Assembly: GCF_964656455.1 (NCBI RefSeq)
Contig: NC_135726.1
Span: forward strand, 24,687,168-24,751,167
DNA: 64,000 bases
Source of the DNA: Halichoerus grypus
Lineage: Eukaryota; Chordata; Mammalia; Carnivora; Phocidae
Direction: 5' to 3'
Position numbers and translations under genes: made by a program. The notes beneath the pieces were generated by a model. It had not been told where the DNA came from. It did not search any database and was given only the letters and a program-made list of their open reading frames with translations. This document shows positions 47,640 to 57,993 of this stretch, in pieces. Numbering within the stretch: position 1 is the stretch's first letter; every line of letters starts with the position of its first letter.

Positions 47640-47830
47640 TCTTCTCGTTAGTCAAGCGGTTAAGAGCTTGGGCATGGAGTCAAGCACATGCGTTCAAATT
47701 CTACTGTGTCCTAAAGGTATAACCTTCGGCAAGTAACCTCCACTCGGTTTACCTATCTGAAAATGATGACTCTATATGCACTTCCCTCGGTGGACTGTTA
47801 GGAGAATTAAATGGAACTGTGTGTATGAAG
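47640..47830 (-). mobile_element. MIR, antisense
   Basis: 'GTCAAGCGGTTAAGAGC', 'GCATGGAGTCAAGCACATGCG', 'ACCTTCGGCAAGTAACCTCC', 'GGTTTACCTATCTGAAAATG', 'GACTGTTAGGAGAATTAAATGG'. With the plus-strand MIR on its left it forms an inverted pair joined at the 3' ends. Confidence 0.82.
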
Positions 47831-48122
47831 CCACGTAGGGTCTTCTTGTTGCCATGGTTAAGTCTGACACTTGATAATAGCCTACACGCAGACAGACTTG
47901 TAACCACCCAATAAAGCATGGCATACAGCACTGAGTACAGAGAAAAAAAGTGGCTAATTCTGACAGAAACCACCAGGAGGCATGGAAAATGATGAAATGA
48001 AATAGGAAAGGATCACTTGCTACAGGAAAGAGGAGAATATACAGACTAATTCTTGTGTTGCAAGAACTGGAAGAAAAATTTAAGCAAAAACATCAAGGTA
48101 ATGAAGTTGATAAATTAGGGCC

Positions 48123-48503
48123 TGTTACAGACTGTTTGTGTACCCCTTATATTCGTATGTTGAAGCCCTACCCACAATGTGATGGTATTTTGGAGAAGGG
48201 GCCTTTGAGAGCTAAGTGGGTTGAGATGAGGTCGTAAGGGTAGGGATCCCATGAGGGATCACTGTCCTTCTAAGAAGGAGGAGAAAGACCAGAGCTTGCT
48301 CTCTCTTTCCCTCTCTGCCATGGGAGGACACAGCTAGAAGGAACTATCTGTAAGCCAGAAAAGGGGGCTCTCACTCAAACCAGACCGTGCTGGCCCCTTG
48401 ATCTCAGATTTCCAGCCTCCAGAACTGTGATAAAATAAATTTCTGTTGTTTAAGCCCCCCAGTCTATGGTGTTTTATTATAGCAGCTGGAGCTGCCTAAT
48501 TCA
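48123..48503 (+). mobile_element. ERVL-MaLR (MLT1-like) LTR, full length
   Basis: TG...CA-bounded LTR: TGTTACAGACTGTTTGTG, 'CGTATGTTGAAGCCC', 'ATGTGATGGTATTTTGG', 'GAGATGAGGTCGTAAGGG', 'TTGCTCTCTCTTTCCC', 'GGAGGACACAGCTAGAAGG', 'TGATCTCAGATTTCCAGCC', 'AAATAAATTTCTGTTG' and 'AGTCTATGGTGTTTTATTATAGC'. The polyadenylation hexamer sits near 48435. I see no clean flanking duplication. Confidence 0.92.
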
Positions 48504-48695
48504 TGGTCAAATACCAGAAAGGCCAAGTGTAATTAAGGAGAAGGTAAGACTGTCTGCCAAATAAACTTTCTAACATATGACAAATGCATGCTTTAAACAT
48601 TCTGCCATTGTTTCAAATGTGTTGATGTATTGTCTTTTAGGAAAGGGAGTTGAGATGGGAAACAAGATTTTTTTATTTTCTAAAAAAAGATGCTG

Positions 48696-48894
48696 GGGCG
48701 CCTGGGTGGCTCAGTCGTTAAGCGTCTGCCTTCGGCTCAGGTCATGATCTCAGGGTCCTGGGATCGAGCCCCACATCAGGCTCCCTGCTCCGCGGGGAAG
48801 CCTGCTTCTCCCTCTCCCACTCCCCCTGCTTGTGTTCCCTCTCTGTCAAATAAATAAATAAAATCTTTTAAAAAAATTAAAATAAAAACATAAT
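48696..48894 (+). mobile_element. SINEC, full length, with 14-bp target-site duplication
   Basis: Close to the general consensus: GGGCGCCTGGGTGGCTCAG head, 'GGGATCGAGCCCCAC' B-box region, 'CCCCCTGCTTGTGTTCC' body, AAATAAATAAATAAAATC and A-rich tail. The perfect duplication AAAAAAAGATGCTG is at 48682-48695 and 48895-48908. Among the youngest-looking copies. Confidence 0.97.
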
Positions 48895-48909
48895 AAAAAA
48901 AGATGCTGC

Positions 48910-49799
48910 ATGATATAGAGTATCAGCTAGGAGTGAGGAACCCAGTTTAGTCACACGGTGCAGCAGAACAGTTTAAATTGGTACTACCCCCCCCCACCCC
49001 ATTTTCATCTTTTCTGAGCCAGTCCTTTTTCACGTCCAGGATGTTGACAGGGGTAAGGAAGAAGCAATCCGAAGTCAATGGCTCTTGAGACTGAGCTTTA
49101 TACTGCAATGGAGCAGTTAAGGTCCCAGCAGCAATATGATAGTACAATCCTACTGGTCCATGGAGAAGAGCTTAATAAAGAATGTTTGCAAATATATGGG
49201 CAGAGCTTAGGGAAAACGACCATGAATAGTGCAAGGCACCAAGGCTAGCAAAAGTGTGGGACTGCTACTACTCTAAGGCCTTAAGGTAGCTGAACAGAAT
49301 CGGAGCAGGCAGCCGTCCGGAAAGTTTACCCTGAGAGGAGCTGTGTCCTTGAGTAGAGCTGTGTAGCCAACCCCACAGTAGCTCAGCAGGGCCAGAGCTA
49401 GGGGCATAAACAACCCAACCTCATTTGTCCCGTTATCCTTTCATCTCCTGCCGAAACATCCATTGACAGAAGACAAGCGCCAGCCGGAAAGCACATCTCT
49501 GATGCTGGCTATCATACATCAGGCTTCTGGGGCACAGAGCAGGGTGAACAAGAGTAGGAAGTGGATCTGGAGGGCAAGCAGAAGATATCAACCATGGGAA
49601 GAACGAGGATAGAGCAGTACGCTGAGGGAGAAAACAGTGCTCTGGGTGCCTCCAATTCTCTGGCAGCGGGGTAAGTGGCCCACTGCCTCAGTGAAAAAGC
49701 AAGGCTCAAGGTGGAGATCTGCCTGCAAGCCTCCAGTGGGATCTTAGGCACTAGGCTTTAGAGTCAACCAAGACTCCAGAGAGTCAGGACTTTAAGGGA
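48910..49799. other. Unique, moderately GC-rich sequence
   Basis: No gene recognised. Includes a C-rich run at about 48986-49000. Short ORFs lack domains. Confidence 0.45.
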
Positions 49800-49895
49800 C
49801 ATCTAGAGGTTTCCAACAATGAGAATACCATGTCTTGTATTATGGTGCAGAGAAGGTAAGTCACTTGCTCAAGATCACACAACCAACAATTTGAG
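49800..49895 (+). mobile_element. MIR fragment
   Basis: 'AGAGAAGGTAAGTCACTTGC' and 'TCAAGATCACACAACCAAC' mark the MIR core; the remainder is diverged. Confidence 0.6.
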
Positions 49896-50929
49896 AAAGT
49901 GAGCTTTGTCAGTTCTGGTTTGAATGATTTTGTCCATTATGCCAATGTGCTTTGGGAACGTAACCCCTCTGGCCTTCATTTTCCTTTTCACAAATATTTT
50001 TACAATCATTTCAATAACCACATCCTGTTTGATCAGTTGAACAGACTCAGTGAAACATTTATGCAAGCGAGAAATGCAGATTTGGCTTTCAATACTGTCA
50101 GCCTTGTCCTCCATAAAGTGGTTAAGTGTGGGTAAATTACATGACATTTTCTTCCTAACGAAATTATTTATCTGGATGCTCTGAATTCTTAACTGATGCA
50201 AAAGGAGTCAAAATCCTTTCTGGCAGTTAGATTAAGAGACAGCTTCTTGGATTTAAAATCTAAAGATTAAACCTTACCAGGATTAACCATAGCTTTGTCC
50301 AAATAGCACTCTAGGCTTCTGGGATGGGGATAAGGATAAAATTAAAAATTTCTACATAAGTGAATAGATTTTTTTTTTTCCAGGAAAAAATATCAGATAT
50401 TTGGAAAAGGTCAAGAGAGATTACTGGGTATGCTTTCAGAGAAGTGGGGACCTCCTGGGGGAAAATCTGGTTCTATAGGATAAGCACCTCTGGTTGTCTT
50501 TCAAATGACTGGTCTATACTTCTCTGTAGGGACGGAAGTTCAGTTGTAGAGAAGAGAATATTATGCAAGTGATTATTGTCCATAGCAATAAAAATGAATG
50601 TTGTCTAGCAAATATAAATTGATTTTCCAATCTGCAGAAGACATGACTCCAAACATTACATTTTATTACCCAATAGGATTTTAGCCAGTTTTGCATCTAT
50701 TATTACATTCATTTTGGCATTCTTGATTGCCTGATTATATCCGTCGTTCAAATTCATGTCTGAACCCAGTTTTAGCATCTTCCCAGCTCCCCATTAATTA
50801 CTGTTACATACTTTGACAGGTTTTCATTTTTTATTTGTGTAGAGTGATGAATTAACCTTCTTATAAATTATACCTTAGAATTTTATACAATCTATTTAAA
50901 GTTGTTTAGTGATTTCTGACTAACATTGA
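49896..50929. other. Unique sequence with overlapping ORFs on both strands
   Basis: 49899-50135 (plus) and 49875-50201 (minus) are open in both directions, 78 and 108 codons. Neither product resembles a family I know. I treat them as chance, but the region is repeat-free. Confidence 0.35.
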
Positions 50930-51400
50930 TTTTTATTCAATAGGTGTTTACTGAGTGCTGACTTTGTCCCAGGTAGTGTGTGAGATACTGCAGACAGTAA
51001 GGAAAGGTAAGGAAAGGATAAAATATCCCAGCCTTAATGTCACAGTCTAGTGTAGATGACAAGCACTGGAATACATTTTTTTAAACATACAAACAAAATT
51101 CTGGTTTGTTTTATGGAGGAAATAAATACTGACTTTTAAGAGCAAATAACAGAACTGGGCCTAGTAAGGCAGTTTTGCAAGGTGTTCCTACTGTTTTGAG
51201 CTGATCTCTGGAAAAAAGTTACTAAGCTACTGCGAGGTCAAGATGAGCATAAGGAAGTTTTTCCACATACAGGAATTAATACATGTAAAAACCTAGAGAT
51301 GGGAAAGGCAAGTTACTTCTGAGCAGAAAACCAGGAATAATCTGATTCCAGAAGAATAAAGACTAGGCAGGGTCTTGCGGTTCATGTTAAGTATTTTTGG
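50930..51400 (+). mobile_element. L2 fragment
   Basis: 'TTCAATAGGTGTTTACTGAG', 'TTTGTCCCAGGTAGTGTG', 'TTAATGTCACAGTCTAGTG', 'AAAACCTAGAGATGGGAAAGG' and 'ACTAGGCAGGGTCTTGCGG' follow L2 order over nearly 0.5 kb. Confidence 0.65.
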
Positions 51401-51787
51401 TCATAAAAATACAAATTGTATATATACGTTTAAGACTCTACAGTAGGTTCCCATTGCTCCTAGGATTTAAAAAAAAAAAAAAAAATCTATTTCCACCACA
51501 ACAGGGAGGATGAAACAGAAGGAGAGTAACACAGATGCAATAAGTTTGCTTTTGGATGCTTTTGTTTGGGGGGGAATAAGACGTTTGGTTTCACATAGGA
51601 TGACTAAAGATGCTGTGGGATTTCTTAAAGGGCATTAGTGTAGGCCACTGTGTGTAACGGTTTGCCAAAATGAGCTACGGTGAGAACCGGATGTAACGAA
51701 AAGGAAGAATCAAGTGCAGACACATCCAGGATGCTGGTCAACCTCACTATTTGACCGATGAACCCTACGTATAGAAAATTCCTCCTG

Positions 51788-51990
51788 GGGCACCTGGGTG
51801 GCTCAGTTGGTTAAGCGACTGCCTTCGGCTCAGGTCATGATCCTGGAGTCCCGGGATCGAGTCCCGCATCGGGCTCCCTGCTCGGTAGGGAGTCTGCTTC
51901 TCCCTCTGACCTTCCCCCCTCTCATGTGCTCTCTCTCTCACTCTCTCAAATAAATGAATAAATAAAATCTTTAAAAAAAAAAAAAAGAAA
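51788..51990 (+). mobile_element. SINEC with 15-bp target-site duplication
   Basis: Head GGGCACCTGGGTGGCTCAG and a CTGGAGTCCCGGGATCGAG centre, same lineage as the 8086 copy. The perfect duplication AGAAAATTCCTCCTG is at 51773-51787 and 51991-52005. Confidence 0.97.
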
Positions 51991-52005
51991 AGAAAATTCC
52001 TCCTG

Positions 52006-52849
52006 TATTTGAAAGATTGGGCCAGTAAGAGTTGAATTTGAAATTATTTGTAATTATGTGAAGAGCAAGGCAGAGACTGCTCAGTGTCAGGGAAGACTCG
52101 TGGTAACAGTAATACTTTAAGGGGCCGGTGCACAACCAAGAAGACAGTGCACCCATCACCTGAGCAATTTTAACATGGAAATTAGATGACTCAGTGCAAG
52201 GTGACCTGAACTTCTCTGTGGATACAGAATTAGCTGTAGCATTCCTCAGTCTGAAAGAATGAGAACTATTCAATCCCTGAAATTCTCACAGCTCTAAAAT
52301 TTTATACTGGATTAGAGCTTCTCAAGTGACTTGGTCTGAGTTATACTATTATGCAAGCTCCCCACTGGCATGTTTTTACATGCTTTAATATAACAACCTT
52401 GGCCTTGGCTACTATCAACAAATACATATTCCTAAATATTGCCTACATAAAAGGGCTTTGAGTATCATATTGGCATTGCTCACAAAACCAACCAAGTGAC
52501 AACATGGTCCCCTTTCAGAGGACATCCTGAATTTTTTTTTCCCAATTTCTTCTTCAGATAAATGTGTCATTCCAAAGAATGAGAACTACTTAATCCAAAC
52601 TGTTTACTTCCCTAAAAGAAGTTTAGAGAAAAAGCCAAAGTACCATTTATGGTTATTAGCTTGGACTAGGTGCTTTGTGAAATAATACAGTATAATAGTC
52701 ATTTTTAAATCCTACACATAATAATGACAGCTCTCAGCCTGATAATATGGATTAGTAGACATGTATTAAAAATGCTTTGATTTCAATTTTGTGTTTACTT
52801 ATATATTTCCAAGTATCTATTGGTCCTGTTCACAGGGTGATTTTAGTGA
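52006..52849. other. Unique sequence, nothing recognised
   Basis: No supported repeat or gene. Confidence 0.45.
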
Positions 52850-52966
52850 TTTATCATTACTTACTGCATGCCTTCCATGAGGCAGACACTGACTTAGGTA
52901 CTGGGAATTTAAAAAAAAAAAAAAAAGGAATGAGACACGGTCCTTACCTATAAACATTCTTAACTT
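52850..52966 (+). mobile_element. L2 fragment
   Basis: 'TTACTTACTGCATGCCTTCC', 'GACACTGACTTAGGTACTGGG', an A run, then 'GAGACACGGTCCTTACC'. Immediately left of the tandem SINEC pair. Confidence 0.6.
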
Positions 52967-52982
52967 AAAACTAGAATCCCAG

Positions 52983-53123
52983 GGGCGCCTGGGTGGCTCA
53001 GTCGGTTAAGTATCTGCCTGCTCTTTGGGGAGTCTGCCTCCCCCTCTCCATCTGCCCCTCCCCCAGCTCATGCTCTTTCTTGCTCTCTCAAATAAAATCT
53101 TAAATGTTTAATAAAAAAATTAG
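52983..53123 (+). mobile_element. SINEC copy 1 of a tandem pair, internally deleted
   Basis: Head GGGCGCCTGGGTGGCTCAG runs to 'AAGTATCTGCCTG', then jumps straight to 'CTCTTTGGGGAGTCTGCC': the GGTCATGATCC...B-box centre is missing. The CT body, AAATAAAATCTTAAATG and an A-rich tail follow. It shares the outer target-site duplication with copy 2. Confidence 0.94.
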
Positions 53124-53300
53124 GGGCGCCTGGGTGGCTCAGATGGTTAAGCGTCTGCCTTCAGCTCAGGTCATGATCCCAGAGTCCTGGGATCGAGTCT
53201 CACGCCGGGCTCCCTGCTCAGTGAGGAGGCTGCTTCTCCCTCTGCCTCTCTCTCTATGAATAAATAAAAATCTTAAAAAAAAAATAAAAATTAAAATTAA
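53124..53300 (+). mobile_element. SINEC copy 2 of a tandem pair
   Basis: A complete SINEC (GGGGCGCCTGGGTGGCTCAG head, complete centre, CT body, AATAAATAAAAATC and A-rich tail) begins in the A-rich tail of copy 1. The outer duplication AAAACTAGAATCCCAG is at 52967-52982 and 53301-53316, so only one unrelated target site is involved. Confidence 0.95.
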
Positions 53301-53574
53301 AAAACTAGAATCCCAGCTGCTGGAAATCTTGGAAATAGGTAGAATAATAATTATTATTTTGAAATAGGATTTAGGGACACTCTCTCTTCTCAGAGTAGGG
53401 GACCCAGAAATCTCTAGTCTTAAAAATTTCTCTTAGAATTCCAGATTCCCTTCTCTCCCAAATAAGAGCCAACTTACTGTAATGAATTATCCAAATAATT
53501 CAAACAAAGAATAAAAAACGAAAGAAAATGGGTTGCCTGTTTCATCAGTAATGCATAGGGCACATTTAAACTTT

Positions 53575-53735
53575 CTAAATAAAGCCTCAGTGCTGATATT
53601 ATCTGTCTCAAAGGTGAGGAAATGGAGCTTCGGAAAGGCTAAGTTGATTGCCAAAGGCCATGCAGCTCATTAACGCAAAAGCTCGAATGTGAACATCATT
53701 TCATTTCAAAGCCCATTTTCTTTCTCCTACACCGT
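53575..53735 (+). mobile_element. MIR fragment
   Basis: 'AAAGGTGAGGAAATGGAGC', 'GGAAAGGCTAAGTTGATTGCC', 'AAAGGCCATGCAGCTCATTAAC' and 'AAGCTCGAATGTGAACATC' give the MIR core and 3' end. Confidence 0.75.
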
Positions 53736-54099
53736 GTGATGTTATGTTGTAGGGAAAAAAAAAAAATTTAAGGATTCCTTGGAGGAAGATAATGTAAAAT
53801 CGACAAACACTTCAGTAAAACGTGGCCAGACACCCTACTTAATCTTAGGTGCCATTTTCCAGTTATAGCTGTGAGGCTACTGCTGGAGGCTTCGGACCAA
53901 ATACAACAGCTCCTAACATAACCATCACATTACAAGGAAGTCTCCCTGCTTTGAGAAAGCGGTTCAGAGGATTCCATGCTAGAAGGACAAATGGCAATGG
54001 TGGAATCCACAGACACTGCGGCTACAAGCAGGGTCTACAGCTCTGCTGAGGAGAGGGACATATGTTGGAAGCGCAAGGTTGCTGCTCAGATGAAAAGTG

Positions 54100-54600
54100 G
54101 TCCAGGCTTCTGTTTGCCTGCAGCCCTTCCCACGGTTTTCATCATGTTAACAGGTCTCGTTAGCCCAGTCTGTCTTTCTGTTTGTCTGTCTCTCTCTCTT
54201 TCTCTCACCAACCTAAAGGTGTTCAAGCAGACACTCTTTACATTAATTTTTTCTTCCTCTTTATCCAGTCATATCATCTTAGACTATAATTGTGACTTTT
54301 TAGTGGGGAAGACAGACAAATTATCTAAAATCCCTGAGGTATGGAATTGTGGTTTGCTCGCTAACTTTTTTAAAAGCCTCAGATACTCAATAAATGTTAA
54401 TGAATGAATGAATGTATCCTTTTAGATAATGTCATGTGCCATATCAAGTCACTAAGCAATTTAAATCAGGGACAACATGATTCAGTTTATATTTTAAATA
54501 ATACCGTATTTTAGACCCACTTGATGAAGTGGGTGAACGATGGGTAGGAGTGAAAAGCAGAGGCACAGTTAGAACATCATAAGAGTCCAGGTGGGAGAAA
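54100..54600 (+). mobile_element. L2 fragments
   Basis: The 3' end near 54370-54418 ('CAGATACTCAATAAATG' and repeated TGAATGAATGAATG) is L2. 54465-54600 ('GGGACAACATGATTCAG', 'GAGTCCAGGTGGGAG') is a second L2 piece. The C/T-rich stretch near 54165-54205 supplies the low-complexity part of a 143-codon ORF (53976-54407), which I reject as a gene. Confidence 0.55.
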
Positions 54601-54689
54601 CAAAAAGCTTAAGGATAAAAATCCTTGTTATATATGAAATTCATTATTATTTTTAAGAAAGGGTCTTAGATTACATTTTCTGGTGTGAT

Positions 54690-54860
54690 ATATATTTCAA
54701 CTTATCTTCATGAATACCACTGAATACTTCATGGTAGATAATTACATCCCCATTTTTCAAGAGACAAATGAGGCTCAAAGGTTTTAAGTAATTGTCCCAA
54801 GGTCTCACAGCTAGACCTGTGATCAAATTCCAGCTCTATTTCATGCTAAAATCCTTGGTC
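54690..54860 (+). mobile_element. MIR fragment
   Basis: 'TTACATCCCCATTTTTCAAG', 'ACAAATGAGGCTCAAAGG', 'AAGTAATTGTCCCAAGGTC', 'TCACAGCTAGACCTGTGATC' and 'AAATTCCAGCTCTATTTC'. Confidence 0.78.
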
Positions 54861-55211
54861 TGCATTAGGGTGCCTATAATAATTACATGGGAACCAACAA
54901 TGAACCTGAGACAGGAGATCTGAGCAAGTGCTAGCTTATTGCCCATGTAATGATCCTCTTTTAAATTTATTTAGACTCTACAAATAAACCCATATAAACA
55001 ATAAAATCAAAGTTACATTTTTTACATGAACTCCCAAAATGGATGAGCCACCCCATGCCATTTCGGTTATAGCAATTTTTAACACTTTCAGACTTCCTTT
55101 ATGCTAAACTTATTTTGAGGGAACATCCAGATTATTTTTTTTCATTCCCCTGAGAGTTAAGGTTGGCCTTAATGGGCCTGAACAGACTATTATCCAAGGA
55201 CCACTTCTGCC

Positions 55212-55680
55212 TGATGGTGGTAAACAAAATAATGGCCTCCCGAAGATGTCCAAGTCCAAATCCCTGGAACCTCTGAATATGTTACATTACATGGCAAAGG
55301 GGAATCATGGTAGCAAACAAAATTAATGTTGCTCATTATCGGGGGGGGGGGCCCTAAGGTAATCACAGGGTCCTTTAAAAGCTTCAGAGAGAGGCAGAAG
55401 AGTTAGAGTGAAACATGGTGAGAAATACACAATTGACCATTGCTCGCTTTGAAGACGAAGGCAGATAGAAGCTAATGAACGCAGGCAGCCTCTAGAATCG
55501 GGGCAAGGTTAAGAAACAGCTTCCCCTACAGCATCCAAAAGGAACTAGCCCCAGTGATACATTGACTTTAGCCTAGTGAGACTAATTTTAGACTTCTCAC
55601 CTCCAGAACGGTATGATGAGTTTGTGTTAAACCACCAAGTTTGTGATAATTTGTTACAGCAGCAGTGGGAAATTCATACA
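55212..55680 (+). mobile_element. ERVL-MaLR (MLT1-like) LTR, near full length
   Basis: TGATGGTGGTAAACAAAATAATG, 'AAATCCCTGGAACCTCTG', 'AATATGTTACATTACATGGC', 'AGGGTCCTTTAAAAGC', 'GACGAAGGCAGATAGAAGC', 'TACAGCATCCAAAAGGAAC', 'GTGATACATTGACTTTAGCC', 'CTTCTCACCTCCAGAACGG', 'CCACCAAGTTTGTGATAATTTG', ending AAATTCATACA. An 11-G run interrupts it at 55341-55351. Confidence 0.87.
55341..55351. repeat. Poly(G) run of 11
   Basis: Homopolymer inside the MLT1-like LTR; prone to sequencing and polymerase error. Confidence 0.9.
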
Positions 55681-55799
55681 CTGACTCTGTTACAACTCTT
55701 TCCTATGACAAAGCATGGGGCAATGAGCTCAGTCCCATACAGGCCTTCATTTGGCCCATCTGCCACCATCCACCACCAGCCCCCAGCCCTGCACAAGTG

Positions 55800-56040
55800 A
55801 TGGTCAGCCTTCCTGGTATTATATAAAAACATACCTGGACATAGGTAACAAGAGACTTTATTCAAAAAGATTACAATAAAGGAAGGGGGATTACAGCAAC
55901 AGGGAGAATGTTCTGATCATGATATTTGCAAGGATCTCAAAGGTCAGGCAGAAAAGGATTTTTCTTTTATAGGGAGTAAATAATACTATGAATCATGTCT
56001 TTTTATTCTTTATTGTTGATGTTTTGAGGTTTTGGGGACT
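55800..56040 (-). mobile_element. Possible ERV LTR fragment, antisense
   Basis: On the minus strand TTGAATAAAGTCTCTTG (about 55848-55865) reads like an LTR polyadenylation region followed by GTTACCTATGTCCAGG. No family or ends could be fixed. Confidence 0.3.
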
Positions 56041-56491
56041 TGTTGACCTTGGAGCAACCATCCCTACTAGGGCTAGCCAATTCCTAGAGCTAGTCAACAA
56101 CATACCTAAGCAATCTGGAGCCCGTGCCCCAACCACCTCCTATCGGGATTTCACAGAACCCACAATCTGAGCTTCTATTCTATTATGATCACCTCAAGAC
56201 CAAGCACAAGACAACCAGGAACAGCCTCTATGCCTCAGATCCTGCTGATATTATTCAACATAGCCAGCCCTAAGTGTGCCTACCTGTCTCACCTGTTCCT
56301 TCCTACAGAAACCACAATGAAAGCTCTTGTCCATGTTTCCCTCTTACTCCCTCGGCCTCCTGCCTGACCTTGGTGCTTCCCTGTATGGGCTGTGTGGCAT
56401 GCCATGTTTCTGTTTCTAAGGATCTGTGAGTATAGAAAACTTTTCAATGACAGTAACTCCCCTGAGTGCCTCATCACACTTGATGAAAACA
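56041..56491 (+). mobile_element. Probable ERV LTR (class I-like)
   Basis: The block starts TGTTGACC and ends GAAAACA, giving plausible TGTT...AACA ends over about 450 bp. It has a C-rich U3-like body, CCTCCTATCGGGATTTCAC near 56136-56154, and a 3' end with 'TAAGGATCTGTGAGTATAG' and 'CAGTAACTCCCCTGAGTGCC', an order I associate with carnivore ERV LTRs. No flanking duplication is obvious. ORFs inside are not coding. Confidence 0.45.
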
Positions 56492-57889
56492 ATTCCTAGG
56501 TACTCTTAGAAGACAAGGAGGCTACAAGAACTGGGTGAGGAGGAGTGGCATGAGTGTGTGGCACGATTAGACAATTGATCAGGGAATGTTTTAAGTGGAA
56601 CCAACAGTTCAGCTAACCACGTATGAGACAAAGAATGGGAATTTGGAGAGCCTCTATCTGAGCTTGGCCTAAGTAAACCAGAAGTCATGTCCAAATTTGA
56701 CATAAATCTCATGAGGAAGGGTAGTCCTTTGCAGTCAGCAATTTCCAGGGACATGAAAGGGATGAAGGAGATTTCTTGACTGTTGTTCCCAGTTTCCAGG
56801 AAAACAGGGTTCTGGTAAAGTCTGACATTGTCACTAGCCTTTTTGGAATAGGAGAATTCTTATCATGGCAAGTCATATTATGTAACTGCCTTTTTACTTT
56901 TTTCTCTACCCTTGGGAGTTTTCACGGTGCTTCTGGAGCGGGATAAAATAAAAATCGAGTATAAATTGTAAGTAAATATTGTTTGTGAGATCCATTAAAG
57001 TCAAAACCAGTTTTGCTGAAATAACTTGGTTTTAAAATCAAACAAAGCAAAAATTCCTTCTCGTAGGAATTACTGTATTATGTCCCAAAACACTTGTGGA
57101 ATATTAACTCACTTTATATATCAGACTGGGCTTCAGAAAGTTAAAGCAACCTAGATCATTCCTGAGATTCTTTCAGAGATGATTCTAAGATGTCTTTGTG
57201 TTTCTAAGTCCCCAAACCATTAAATTCCACCATGGTCTGCCTCACTTCCTTAAAACGCTATGCCTCAACCCCTACCCCACTGAGAGGGGGCCAGTGGGTA
57301 AAAGGGAGGACAAGGAGGAAAGAGGATGTGCAAAGAATTAACTTTGATGTATGAATTTGCCTCCCACCGGGTCTCAATCACAGAACAGAGAGGAAATCAT
57401 AACATAATGAAATTGCATTCATGCATATTCACTTAGAAGGGATTTTATTTAATATTAACAATATCCTAAGTCATCATGATTTAGCTAATAAACCAGCAAA
57501 CAGCAATTCATATTGGGATTGTTTGACTTCCTGTCAAATAGCTGCATTCTTGTACATGCAGAAAGAATGGGATAAACAACTTAACTGAGAATTAATGAAT
57601 TGAGAAATACCTGAAAAGCTTTGCCTGTAATCTGGGCTCTTGGAAGAACTCCAAGTAGTAGCCTTGATTTTTATTAATATTAGAATTTATCCAGTTAAAG
57701 AAGTACCTCATAAATACTCATGAAGCATTTTATTAGATGATTGTAAATACCTAAAATCTTATTTTGCCGTCCTTTTCATCACAAAGAAAAAGAGGAGCAA
57801 TCTGGGAGCCGTATATCATCTAGCCTTGTTCACTGCCAGCAAAAGTCATATCGTATGTTTTAAAAGCAAACTGTTTCAACACTTACGCT
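56492..57889. other. Unique sequence flanking the CpG-rich block
   Basis: No repeat or gene supported. 57420-57860 is A+T-rich with TTAATATTAACAATATCC-type words and lies just left of the CpG-rich block. Confidence 0.45.
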
Positions 57890-57962
57890 GCTATTGTACA
57901 AGGTTGACGTCCTTAGATTAGTCCGACGACTAACGCGAGGTTACAGAACAGGTGCTATGATG

Positions 57963-57970
57963 GCGCATGC
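57963..57970 (+). promoter_or_regulatory. NRF1-type core GCGCATGC
   Basis: Exact 8-mer core of the NRF1 site (usual YGCGCAYGCGC), 8 bases left of the CTCF motif. Binding is an inference. Confidence 0.4.
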
Positions 57971-57977
57971 TCCCCTA

Positions 57978-57993
57978 CGCCCTCTAGTGGCAG
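57978..57993 (-). promoter_or_regulatory. CTCF motif
   Basis: The minus strand reads CTGCCACTAGAGGGCG. The core CCACTAGAGGGCG fits CCASYAGRGGGCR at all 13 positions. CTCF is the zinc-finger insulator and loop-anchor protein; orientation on the minus strand would set loop direction. Occupancy cannot be judged from sequence alone. Confidence 0.75.

Noticed and set aside
47965..47985. Second CTCF-like word CCACCAGGAGGCA
   Set aside because: One mismatch in the invariant GGGGC portion of the core and no supporting context.
53849..54049. 66-codon plus-strand ORF beginning with a cysteine-containing leader
   Set aside because: No signal peptide or domain; starts between MIR and L2 fragments.
53976..54407. 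143-codon plus-strand ORF, the longest in the window
   Set aside because: Its middle is a C/T-rich repeat giving runs of L and S, and its 3' part is L2. No domain, no splice or promoter context.
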